From Schlegelella_A sp035493195 (GTDB lineage Bacteria; Pseudomonadota; Gammaproteobacteria; Burkholderiales; Burkholderiaceae_C): 12,759 bases of DNA. The stretch covers positions 1 to 12,759 of the forward strand of contig DATJIM010000222.1 in NCBI GenBank assembly GCA_035493195.1. Direction: 5' to 3'. Shown in pieces: positions 4,894-10,986 of this stretch; the stretch's first letter is position 1, and every line of letters starts with the position of its first letter. A model generated the notes under the pieces. That model made no database searches and was not told the DNA's origin. It was given only the letters and a program-made list of their open reading frames with translations. The translations under genes were made by a program, and so were the position numbers.

Positions 4894-7527
4894 GTGAAAG
4901 CAGCCGACATCCGCTCGACGTTCCTCAGCTTCTTCGCGTCGAAGGGCCACACCGTCGTGCCGTCGAGCCCGGTCGTCCCCGGCGACGACCCGACCCTGCT
5001 CTTCACCAACGCCGGCATGAACCAGTTCAAGGACGTCTTCCTCGGCTTCGACAAGCGGCCGTACGTGCGCGCGGCGACGTCGCAGAAGTGCATCCGCGCC
5101 GGCGGCAAGCACAACGACCTCGAGAACGTCGGCTACACCGCGCGCCACCACACGTTCTTCGAGATGCTCGGCAACTTCTCGTTCGGCGACTACTTCAAGA
5201 AGGACGCGCTCCGGTTCGCATGGGAGCTGTTGACCGGGGTCTACAAGCTGCCGGCCGACAAGCTCTGGGCGACTGTCTACGCCGACGACGACGAGGCGTA
5301 CGACATCTGGGTCAACGACATCGGGCTGCCGAAGGAGCGCGTCGTTCGCATCGGCGACAACAAGGGCGCGCGCTACGCGTCCGACAACTTCTGGATGATG
5401 GGCGACACCGGCCCGTGCGGCCCGTGCAGCGAGATCTTCTACGACCACGGGCCCGAGGTCGCGGGCGGTCCGCCGGGCTCGGCCGAGCAGGACGGCGACC
5501 GCTACATCGAGATCTGGAACAACGTTTTCATGCAGTTCAACCGCGACGACGCGGGGGTGATGCACAAGCTGCCGAAGCCGAGCGTCGACACCGGCATGGG
5601 GCTCGAGCGGCTGAGCGCGGTGCTGCAGCACGTGCATTCGAACTACGAGATCGACCTGTTCGTCAAGCTCCTCGCCGCCGCCAAGCGCGAGGTCGACGCG
5701 GCCGGGGCCGGCGACTGCGACGCCGACTCGCCTTCGCTCAAGGTGATCGCCGACCACATCCGCGCCTGCAGCTTCACCGTCGGCGACGGCGTCGTGCCGA
5801 GCAACGAAGGGCGCGGCTACGTGCTGCGCCGGATCGCACGACGCGCGATCCGCCACGGCTACAAGCTCGGCGCGCGCCGGCCGTTCTTTCACCGCCTCGT
5901 CGCGATCGTCGTCGCCGAGATGGGGGACGCGTATCCCGACCTGCGCGTGCAGCAGCAGCGCGTCACCGCCGTGATGCAGCAGGAAGAGGAGCGCTTCTTC
6001 CAGACGATCGCCAACGGCATGGAGATCCTCGAGTCGGCGCTCGCCGCGCTCGCGCCGGGCGCGATGCTGTCGGGCGACGTCGCGTTCAAGCTGCACGACA
6101 CCTACGGCTTTCCGGTCGACCTCACCGCCGACGTCTGTCGCGAGCGCGGCGTCGCCGTCGACACCGCGCGCTTCGATGCGCTGCTCGCCGAGCAGCGCGA
6201 GCGCGCGCGCGCGTCGGCGAAGTTCCGCATGGCGCAGGGGCTCGAGTACAGCGGCGGCGCCTCGACCTTCCACGGCTACGAGACGCTGACGCACGAGGCC
6301 GCCAAGGTCACCGCGGTGTACGTCGACGGCACGGCGGTCGAGACGGCGCGCGCCGGCGACGTCGCGGTCGTCGTGCTCGATCACACGCCGTTCTACGCCG
6401 AGAGCGGCGGCCAGGTCGGCGACGTCGGCGAGCTGCGCAACGCGACCGCGCGGATGGTCGTCGAGGACACGATCAAGGTGCAGGCGGCGGTCGCCGGCCA
6501 CCAGGGCCGCGTCGTCGAGGGCCAACTCTCGGTCGGCGACGTCGTCGAGACGCGCGTCGACGCCGAGCGGCGCGCCAGGACGATGCGCAACCACAGCGCG
6601 ACGCACCTGATGCACAAGGCGCTGCGCGAGGTGCTCGGCGCGCACGTCCAGCAGAAGGGCTCGCTCGTCGACGCCGAGAAGACGCGCTTCGACTTCGCCC
6701 ACAACGCGCCGCTGACCGACGACGAGATCCGTCGCGTCGAGCAGCTCGTCAACGCCGAAATCCTCGCCAACCACGCGACGAGCGCCCGCGTGATGCCGAT
6801 CGACGAGGCGACCAAGCTCGGCGCGATGATGCTGTTCGGCGAGAAATACGGCGACGAGGTGCGGGTGCTCGACATCGGCACCAGCCGCGAGCTCTGCGGC
6901 GGCACGCACGTCGCGCGCACCGGCGACATCGGGCTCTTCAAGATCGTCTCCGAGAGCGGCGTCGCCGCGGGGGTGCGCCGCGTCGAGGCGGTGACGGGCG
7001 ACAACGCGCTCGCCTACCTGCAGTCGCTCGAGTCGACGCTCGGACGCATCGCCGACGAGCTGCGCAGCGCTCCCGCAGAGGTGCCGGCGCGCGTCGGCCA
7101 GGTGCTCGAGCACGTCCGAGTGCTCGAGAAGGAGCTCACTGCGCTGAAGGGCCGGCTGGCGTCGTCGCAAGGCGACGATCTCGCGCAGCGCGCGGTCGAC
7201 GTCAAGGGGCTGAAGGTCCTCGCCGCGCGGCTCGACGGCGCCGACGCGAAGACGCTGCGCGACACGCTCGACAAGCTCAAGGACAAGCTGAAGACCGCGG
7301 TCATCGTCCTCGCCGCGGTCGACGGCTCGAAGGTGCAGATCGCCGCCGGCGTCACCGCCGACAGCACGGGGCGCGTCAAGGCGGGCGAGGTCGCGAACTG
7401 GGTCGCTGGCCAGGTCGGCGGCAAGGGCGGAGGCAAGCCCGACATGGCGATGGCCGGCGGCACCGATCCGTCGCGGCTGCCCGCGGCACTGGCGTCGGTG
7501 CAGCGCTGGGTCGAGGAGCGTGTCTGA
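4894..7527 (+). CDS. alaS: Alanine-tRNA ligase
   Basis: Class II synthetase that charges tRNA-Ala with alanine, in the cytoplasm. It has 877 residues, matching the usual bacterial length of about 875. The N-terminus has the AlaRS catalytic core signatures LLFTNAGMNQFKDVFLGF and HHTFFEMLGNFSFGDYFK, then CGPCSEIFYD. A tRNA-recognition domain follows (SNEGRGYVLRRIARRAIRHG). The editing domain carries its zinc ligands HSATH (567-571) and CGGTH (668-672), so clearance of mischarged Ser and Gly should be intact. The C-Ala region ends with GGKGGGKPDMAMAGGTDPSR. The start is GTG at 4894, which begins the family-conserved MKAADIRSTFLSFF; no strong ribosome binding site is seen. It is the first gene of the compact five-gene plus-strand run. 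Two inverted repeats lie in its 148-base leader region. Confidence 0.98.
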   Translation: MKAADIRSTFLSFFASKGHTVVPSSPVVPGDDPTLLFTNAGMNQFKDVFLGFDKRPYVRAATSQKCIRAGGKHNDLENVGYTARHHTFFEMLGNFSFGDYFKKDALRFAWELLTGVYKLPADKLWATVYADDDEAYDIWVNDIGLPKERVVRIGDNKGARYASDNFWMMGDTGPCGPCSEIFYDHGPEVAGGPPGSAEQDGDRYIEIWNNVFMQFNRDDAGVMHKLPKPSVDTGMGLERLSAVLQHVHSNYEIDLFVKLLAAAKREVDAAGAGDCDADSPSLKVIADHIRACSFTVGDGVVPSNEGRGYVLRRIARRAIRHGYKLGARRPFFHRLVAIVVAEMGDAYPDLRVQQQRVTAVMQQEEERFFQTIANGMEILESALAALAPGAMLSGDVAFKLHDTYGFPVDLTADVCRERGVAVDTARFDALLAEQRERARASAKFRMAQGLEYSGGASTFHGYETLTHEAAKVTAVYVDGTAVETARAGDVAVVVLDHTPFYAESGGQVGDVGELRNATARMVVEDTIKVQAAVAGHQGRVVEGQLSVGDVVETRVDAERRARTMRNHSATHLMHKALREVLGAHVQQKGSLVDAEKTRFDFAHNAPLTDDEIRRVEQLVNAEILANHATSARVMPIDEATKLGAMMLFGEKYGDEVRVLDIGTSRELCGGTHVARTGDIGLFKIVSESGVAAGVRRVEAVTGDNALAYLQSLESTLGRIADELRSAPAEVPARVGQVLEHVRVLEKELTALKGRLASSQGDDLAQRAVDVKGLKVLAARLDGADAKTLRDTLDKLKDKLKTAVIVLAAVDGSKVQIAAGVTADSTGRVKAGEVANWVAGQVGGKGGGKPDMAMAGGTDPSRLPAALASVQRWVEERV

Positions 7528-7528
7528 C

Positions 7529-7900
7529 ATGGACCTGCTGTTTCTCGAAGGCCTCGAGGTGCCGTGCCGGGTCGGCTGCACCGACCCCGAGCGGGCGACG
7601 CCGCAGTCGCTTCGCGTCACGGTCAAGCTCTACTGCGCGTCGCTGCGCGATGCCGCGCTCGCCGACGATCTCGAGCGCACGGTCGACTATCGCCTCGCCG
7701 GCGAGATGATCGACGCCGTCCAGGGCCGCGAGTTCCTCCTCATCGAGCGCGTCGCCGAGACGCTCGCCGAGGTCGCGCTGCAGAACCCGCTGATCGAGCG
7801 CGTCACCGTGTCCGTGCGCAAGCGGCCACCGGTGCAGGGCCTCGAATGGGCCGGCGTCGAGATCACGCGCGACCGCGGCCAGGGCACTCCGCAAAGCTAG
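7529..7900 (+). CDS. folB: Dihydroneopterin aldolase
   Basis: Folate pathway enzyme that cleaves 7,8-dihydroneopterin to 6-hydroxymethyl-dihydropterin and glycolaldehyde in the cytoplasm. It has 123 residues, the standard length for this small T-fold enzyme. The residues that matter in characterised FolB proteins are in place: Glu21 (TDPERA), Tyr54 (TVDYRLA), Glu73 in LLIERVAETLAE that anchors the pterin ring, and Lys98 (VRKRPPVQG). I chose ATG 7529, 1 base after the alaS stop, because GAGGAG at 7513-7518 lies 10 bases before it; the in-frame GTG at 7520 would leave only 1 base of spacing. It is translationally close to alaS on the left and to the RibD-like reductase on the right. The alternative is the related FolX epimerase, which I judge less likely from the spacing of these residues. 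Confidence 0.9.
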   Translation: MDLLFLEGLEVPCRVGCTDPERATPQSLRVTVKLYCASLRDAALADDLERTVDYRLAGEMIDAVQGREFLLIERVAETLAEVALQNPLIERVTVSVRKRPPVQGLEWAGVEITRDRGQGTPQS

Positions 7901-7901
7901 C

Positions 7902-8552
7902 GTGAAGGTCGTCAGCAACACCGCCGTGTCGCTCGACGGCCGCATCAACACCCGCGAGCGGCGCTTCACGTTCTTCGGCAGCGCGCGCGACCACGCGCGG
8001 ATGAGCGCGCTGCGCGCGCGCGCCGACGCGGTGCTCGTCGGCGGCGCGACGTTTCGCAACTGGCCGCATCCGGCGTTGCCCGACGCCGCCGACCGCGCCG
8101 GCTGGACGAAGCGGCCGTGGAACGTCGTTCTGACGCGCTCGTTCGACGTTCCGCTCGACACCGACTTCGTCCGCGAGCCCGCGGTGCGGCCGCTCTTCCT
8201 GACCCGCGCGGCGGCGGCGCGCGGGCGCGACCTGCCGGCGGAGGTCGAGGCGTGGCCGGGCGACGGCGATCCGCCGGTCTGGTGGGTCGTCGACCGCATC
8301 GCCGCGCGCGGCGTCGAGACGCTGCTCGTCGAAGGAGGCGGCGACCTCGTTTTCCAGTTCCTCGCCGCAGACGCGCTCGACGAGATGCATGTGACGCTCT
8401 GCCCGATCGTCGTCGGCGGCGATGCGCCGAGTCTCGCCGACGGCATCGGCTTCGACCGCGACGACGTCCGGCGCCTGCAGCTCGTCGCGAGCGAGGTTGA
8501 AGGCGACGAGATCTTTCTCCACTACCGCGTGCTGCGCGGCGGCGGCCGATGA
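7902..8552 (+). CDS. RibD C-terminal / DHFR-like NAD(P)H-dependent reductase, free-standing
   Basis: A single-domain reductase of 216 residues with the RibD-C fold, which is related to dihydrofolate reductase. It carries SLDGRI (10-15), VLVGGAT (44-50) and VEGGG (143-147), the conserved positions that bind NADPH and the substrate, and the core strand DEMHVTLCPIVVGG. There is no N-terminal deaminase domain, so it is not a full riboflavin RibD. The GTG start at 7902 lies 1 base after the folB stop codon; no ribosome binding site is visible, and it probably depends on coupling to folB. Its TGA overlaps the next ATG (ATGA, 8549-8552). Placement directly after folB suggests a pterin or folate reduction role, but related free-standing proteins act on various substrates and sequence alone does not tell. 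Confidence 0.85.
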   Translation: MKVVSNTAVSLDGRINTRERRFTFFGSARDHARMSALRARADAVLVGGATFRNWPHPALPDAADRAGWTKRPWNVVLTRSFDVPLDTDFVREPAVRPLFLTRAAAARGRDLPAEVEAWPGDGDPPVWWVVDRIAARGVETLLVEGGGDLVFQFLAADALDEMHVTLCPIVVGGDAPSLADGIGFDRDDVRRLQLVASEVEGDEIFLHYRVLRGGGR

Positions 8553-9088
8553 CGATCACGATCCGCCGCGCGCGCGTCGACGACGCTGCCGCGATCGCGC
8601 GGCTGATGGCCGACCCGGCCGTCTTTCCCGGCACGATGCAGATGCCGTACGCGAACGAGGAGCTCAACCGCACGCGTCTCACCGAGAGCCTCGCGCCGGG
8701 CAAGCCCGACCTGCTGCTGGTCGCCGAGCGAGGCGACGAGCTCGTCGGCTTCTGCGGAATGAACCCCGCGGGGCCGAGCCCGCGGCGCCGCCATGCGATG
8801 GTGATCGGCATGTCCGTGCGCGGCGATGTGCAAGGCCAGGGCATCGGCACCGCGCTGATGCAGGCGCTATGCGACTACGCCGACCGCTGGATCGGGCTGC
8901 TCCGACTCGAGCTCAGCGTCTACGTCGACAACGAGCGCGCGATCGCCCTCTATCGCCGCTTCGGGTTCGAGATCGAGGGCTGCGCGCGCGGCTACGTGCT
9001 CCGCGACGGCGAGTACATCGACGCCTTGCTGATGGCGCGCATCCATCCGGCGGCGCCGACGATCGCTGCGCTCGCGCCGGCGCCATGA
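8549..9088 (+). CDS. yhhY: GNAT-family N-acetyltransferase, YhhY/AaaT-like L-amino acid acetyltransferase
   Basis: Cytoplasmic acetyl-CoA dependent N-acetyltransferase of 179 residues. It has the GNAT acetyl-CoA loop QGQGIG (95-100), the beta-bulge region LELSVYVDNERAIALYRRFG and the ending FEIEG (140-144), then GYVLRDGEYIDALLMAR. From memory, the C-terminal half and the start (TIRRARVDDAAAI) follow E. coli YhhY/AaaT closely; that protein acetylates amino acids such as phenylalanine and methionine. Substrate here is inferred. The start ATG overlaps the previous stop (ATGA), and the end overlaps the next gene in the same way, so it is translationally coupled on both sides. An Ala/Pro-rich tail of about 12 residues follows the domain. 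Confidence 0.88.
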   Translation: MTITIRRARVDDAAAIARLMADPAVFPGTMQMPYANEELNRTRLTESLAPGKPDLLLVAERGDELVGFCGMNPAGPSPRRRHAMVIGMSVRGDVQGQGIGTALMQALCDYADRWIGLLRLELSVYVDNERAIALYRRFGFEIEGCARGYVLRDGEYIDALLMARIHPAAPTIAALAPAP

Positions 9089-9930
9089 CCTGGCTTCGCG
9101 CGACGCTCGCGCTCGTCCTCGCGACCGCGATCGGTCACGCGTCGGCGCAGCAGCGCGTCTCGTTCCCGAGCCTCGACGGCCCAGGCAACGCGCCGGTCGT
9201 GCTGATCGGCTACTTGTTTCCCGCGCCGCGGTCGCCGGCACCGGCGCCGGCGATCGCGATGTTCCATGGCTGCGGCGGTGCCTACGACCGCACCGGTGCG
9301 CTCGTCAAGCGACTGCGCGACTACGCGGAGCTGTTCAACGGTCTCGGCATGCACGTGCTCGTCGTCGACTCGCTGACGCCGCGCTACGAGAAGGAGCTCT
9401 GCACGCAGCGCAACGGCAAGCGCCGCGTCACGCAGGCGAACCGGCGCCTCGACGCACTCGGCGCGATCGACTACCTCGCCGAGCGGCCCGACGTCGATCC
9501 GAAGCGGATCGGCCTGATCGGCTGGTCGAACGGCGGCAGCACCGTGCTCTCGGCGACCAACCTCCGCCACCACGACGTCGCCGCCGCGGTCAACAAGGCA
9601 GCGTTCGCGATCGCCTTCTATCCCGGCTGCGACGCCGACCTGAAGCGCGGCTACGAGCCCGCGGTGCCGCTCTTGATGCTGGTCGGCGAGGCCGACGACT
9701 GGACGCCGGCCAAACCGTGCCTCGCGCTGGCGCGGTCGGCGGGCGAGCCGCGCCCGCAGATCGTCGCTTACCCCGGCGCCTTTCACGGCTTCGACTCCGA
9801 CGCGCCGCTGCGGCTGCGCAAGGACGTGCCGAACGGCGTCCATCCCGGGCAGGGCGTCCACGTCGGCGGCAATCCGGCGGCGTGGCGCGATTCGCGCGAC
9901 CGCGTCGTCCGCTTCGTCGCCGATCACTAG
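9085..9930 (+). CDS. Secreted dienelactone-hydrolase-like alpha/beta hydrolase
   Basis: Predicted periplasmic or secreted serine hydrolase of 281 residues. Residues 1-21 form a signal peptide (WLR, hydrophobic run, cut near ASA-QQ). The alpha/beta-hydrolase core has an oxyanion segment FHGCGG and the nucleophile elbow GWSNGG with Ser148. An acid, Asp204 or Asp205, lies in GEADDW, and the catalytic His234 is in AFHGFD. The layout is that of the dienelactone hydrolase family, with Ser where classical dienelactone hydrolase has Cys. Extra cysteines in FHGCGG, KELCTQ, YPGCDAD and AKPCLAL could form disulfides, consistent with export. The start ATG overlaps the acetyltransferase stop (ATGA, 9085-9088). 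It is the last gene of the run. Before the insertion sequence arrived, its stop was 11 bases from the egtD stop on the other strand. The substrate is unknown. Confidence 0.82.
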   Translation: MTWLRATLALVLATAIGHASAQQRVSFPSLDGPGNAPVVLIGYLFPAPRSPAPAPAIAMFHGCGGAYDRTGALVKRLRDYAELFNGLGMHVLVVDSLTPRYEKELCTQRNGKRRVTQANRRLDALGAIDYLAERPDVDPKRIGLIGWSNGGSTVLSATNLRHHDVAAAVNKAAFAIAFYPGCDADLKRGYEPAVPLLMLVGEADDWTPAKPCLALARSAGEPRPQIVAYPGAFHGFDSDAPLRLRKDVPNGVHPGQGVHVGGNPAAWRDSRDRVVRFVADH

Positions 9931-9940
9931 GTCCGCGCGC

Positions 9941-9946
9941 GCTAGC
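9941..9946. repeat. Left target-site duplication of the IS481 element (GCTAGC)
   Basis: GCTAGC here is identical to 10981-10986 at the other end of the element. It fits the NCTAGN target and 6-bp duplication known for IS481. On the minus strand it supplies the last two bases of the final transposase codon and its TAG stop (9942-9944). Confidence 0.93.
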
Positions 9947-10892
9947 TGTTGAGTTCCAAGAGGTTGCTCATCGCCGGGATGCGGCTGATAGGCGGCAAGT
10001 GGTTGAGCGCTGCGTGCGGACGATGCCAGTTGTAGCGATGCAAGAAGTGCTGAAGGGCGGCCTCGCGTTGCGCTGAGCTGAGGTAAGGGCGAACGTAGGC
10101 CCACTCGCGCAGGCTTGTCTGCACGAACCGCTCGGCCTTGCCGTTGGTCTTGGGGGTGTATGGACGGGTGCGGATGTGACGCACGTCGAGCTCGGCGCAA
10201 CAAGCCCTGAAGGCCTTGGAACGGTAGCCAGTGCCGTTGTCGGTCATGACGCGCTCGATGGTGACGCCCAAGCTTGCGTAGTAGGCCACCGCCTGGCGCA
10301 GGAACTGCGCACAGCTTGGCCCGCACTCGTCGGTCTTGACGAGGGCGAAGGAGACGCGCGAGTGGTCGTCGATGGCCAGATGCACCGTGTCCCAGCCGAT
10401 GCCGGCGTTGCGCCTGTGGCCGCCATGGCCGGTGATGCGGTGGCCCAGGCCATCGATGCGACCGAGCTTCTTGGTGTCCAGGTGCAGCAGCTCGCCGGCG
10501 GCCGCTCGCTCGTAGCGCACAAGCGGCTGCACTGGCTCGAGCCGGGCCAGCCTCGACAGCCCGAGTCTCTTCATGCAGCGGCTGACGGTGCCCAGACCGC
10601 GCTTGGCTTGGCGCGCAATGCGCCACAACGGCCAGCGCCGTCGCCTGAGCGCCTCCAGCGCTTGGACTTCCTCGGCCAGCAACGCTCGCGGGCTGTGCTT
10701 GGGACGTGAGCTGCGATCGACCAGCCCCGCAGCACCTTGCTGACGGAACCGCCCCAGCCACTTCGACGCGGTCCGCACGCTGATGCCGGCGGCCTCGGCC
10801 GCCGCCCTCAGCGTCCAATCTTCTTGCTGAACTCGACTTACCAGCAGGGCTCGACCTTTGGGCGTCAATCTCGCATGCTTATGGCTGTTCAT
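9942..10892 (-). CDS. IS481-family transposase, DDE type
   Basis: Catalyses excision and insertion of the surrounding element. It has 316 residues, normal for the family. An N-terminal helix-turn-helix region (about 10-60, LRAAAEAAGISVRTASKWLG) binds the ends. The integrase-like core has catalytic Asp139 (LLHLDTKKL), Asp218 (VMTDNG) and Glu254 (NGKAERF); the last two are 36 residues apart, as expected for IS481. The C-terminal segment HRYNWHRPHAAL is family-typical. The ATG at 10890-10892 has an excellent ribosome binding site (AGGAGG, complement of 10899-10904, 6 bases away). The gene appears intact. The frame runs out through the left inverted repeat, and the stop codon lies outside the element in the target duplication. 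The start codon sits in one arm of a long dyad that may restrain expression. Confidence 0.96.
   Translation of the reverse strand: MNSHKHARLTPKGRALLVSRVQQEDWTLRAAAEAAGISVRTASKWLGRFRQQGAAGLVDRSSRPKHSPRALLAEEVQALEALRRRRWPLWRIARQAKRGLGTVSRCMKRLGLSRLARLEPVQPLVRYERAAAGELLHLDTKKLGRIDGLGHRITGHGGHRRNAGIGWDTVHLAIDDHSRVSFALVKTDECGPSCAQFLRQAVAYYASLGVTIERVMTDNGTGYRSKAFRACCAELDVRHIRTRPYTPKTNGKAERFVQTSLREWAYVRPYLSSAQREAALQHFLHRYNWHRPHAALNHLPPISRIPAMSNLLELNS
9947..9972. repeat. Left terminal inverted repeat of the IS481 element
   Basis: Starts TGTTGAGTTCCAAGAGG and matches the reverse complement of 10955-10980 at 21 of 26 positions; mismatches are at positions 4, 5, 6, 13 and 21. It also encodes the last residues of the transposase (MSNLLELNS). 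Confidence 0.9.
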
Positions 10893-10962
10893 CCGTCCCC
10901 TCCTGATCTGAGTGGTTGGTGTCTAGACACCCCCAGCTTCTCAAATCACGGACGGATGAACA
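10886..10962 (-). promoter_or_regulatory. Nested dyad over the transposase leader and start codon
   Basis: TGTTCATCCGTCC (10886-10898) is repeated in inverted form at 10950-10962, 13 of 13 bases. Inside, TGATCTGAG (from about 10904) pairs with the complement of CTCAAATCA (10941-10949) at 8 of 9. At the centre is a perfect 14-bp palindrome GGTGTCTAGACACC (10918-10931). All three share nearly the same centre. In a transcript entering from outside the element, the transposase ATG would be in the 3' arm of the hairpin. Such protection against read-through transcription is known for other insertion sequences such as IS10 and IS50; here it is inferred. Confidence 0.6.
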
Positions 10963-10980
10963 ACCTCCTGGAACGTCACA
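10955..10980. repeat. Right terminal inverted repeat of the IS481 element
   Basis: Its reverse complement begins TGTGACGTTCCAGGAGG and pairs with 9947-9972 (21 of 26). It partly overlaps the outer arm of the transposase-leader dyad. Confidence 0.9.
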
Positions 10981-10986
10981 GCTAGC
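10981..10986. repeat. Right target-site duplication of the IS481 element (GCTAGC)
   Basis: Identical to 9941-9946. Its CTA (10982-10984) is the complement of the TAG stop codon of egtD, so the duplication kept egtD complete. Confidence 0.93.

Larger units (their letters stand above)
9947..10980 (-). mobile_element. Complete IS481-family insertion sequence, 1034 bp
   Basis: Bounded by 26-bp imperfect inverted repeats starting TGT, flanked by a perfect 6-bp GCTAGC duplication, with one intact transposase. The length is normal for IS481. It separates the convergent hydrolase gene and egtD, whose stops were about 11 bases apart before insertion. Removing the element and one target copy restores a 14-bp palindrome, GCGCGCTAGCGCGC. 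The intact frame and perfect duplication suggest recent insertion. Confidence 0.95.

Noticed and set aside
7520..7528. GTG at 7520 as the start of folB, overlapping the alaS end
   Set aside because: The ribosome binding site GAGGAG would be only 1 base away. ATG 7529 has workable spacing and begins the normal FolB N-terminus.
4516..7709. Open frames of about 1000 codons on both strands over alaS
   Set aside because: alaS is certain in its own frame with full-length homology and intact motifs; the others are low-complexity shadows.
8422..8548. N-terminal extension of the hydrolase frame upstream through the acetyltransferase gene
   Set aside because: The frame is open upstream, but the signal peptide begins exactly at ATG 9085, which overlaps the previous stop as in the neighbouring gene pair.
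10176..10709. A 177-codon open frame antisense to the transposase
   Set aside because: It lies wholly within the transposase gene, has no recognisable domain, and mirrors the codon structure of the real frame.
10919..10930. The central GTGTCTAGACAC palindrome as a second insertion site or nested element end
   Set aside because: It contains CTAG but has no duplicated flanks or inserted sequence; it is better explained as the centre of the leader dyad.
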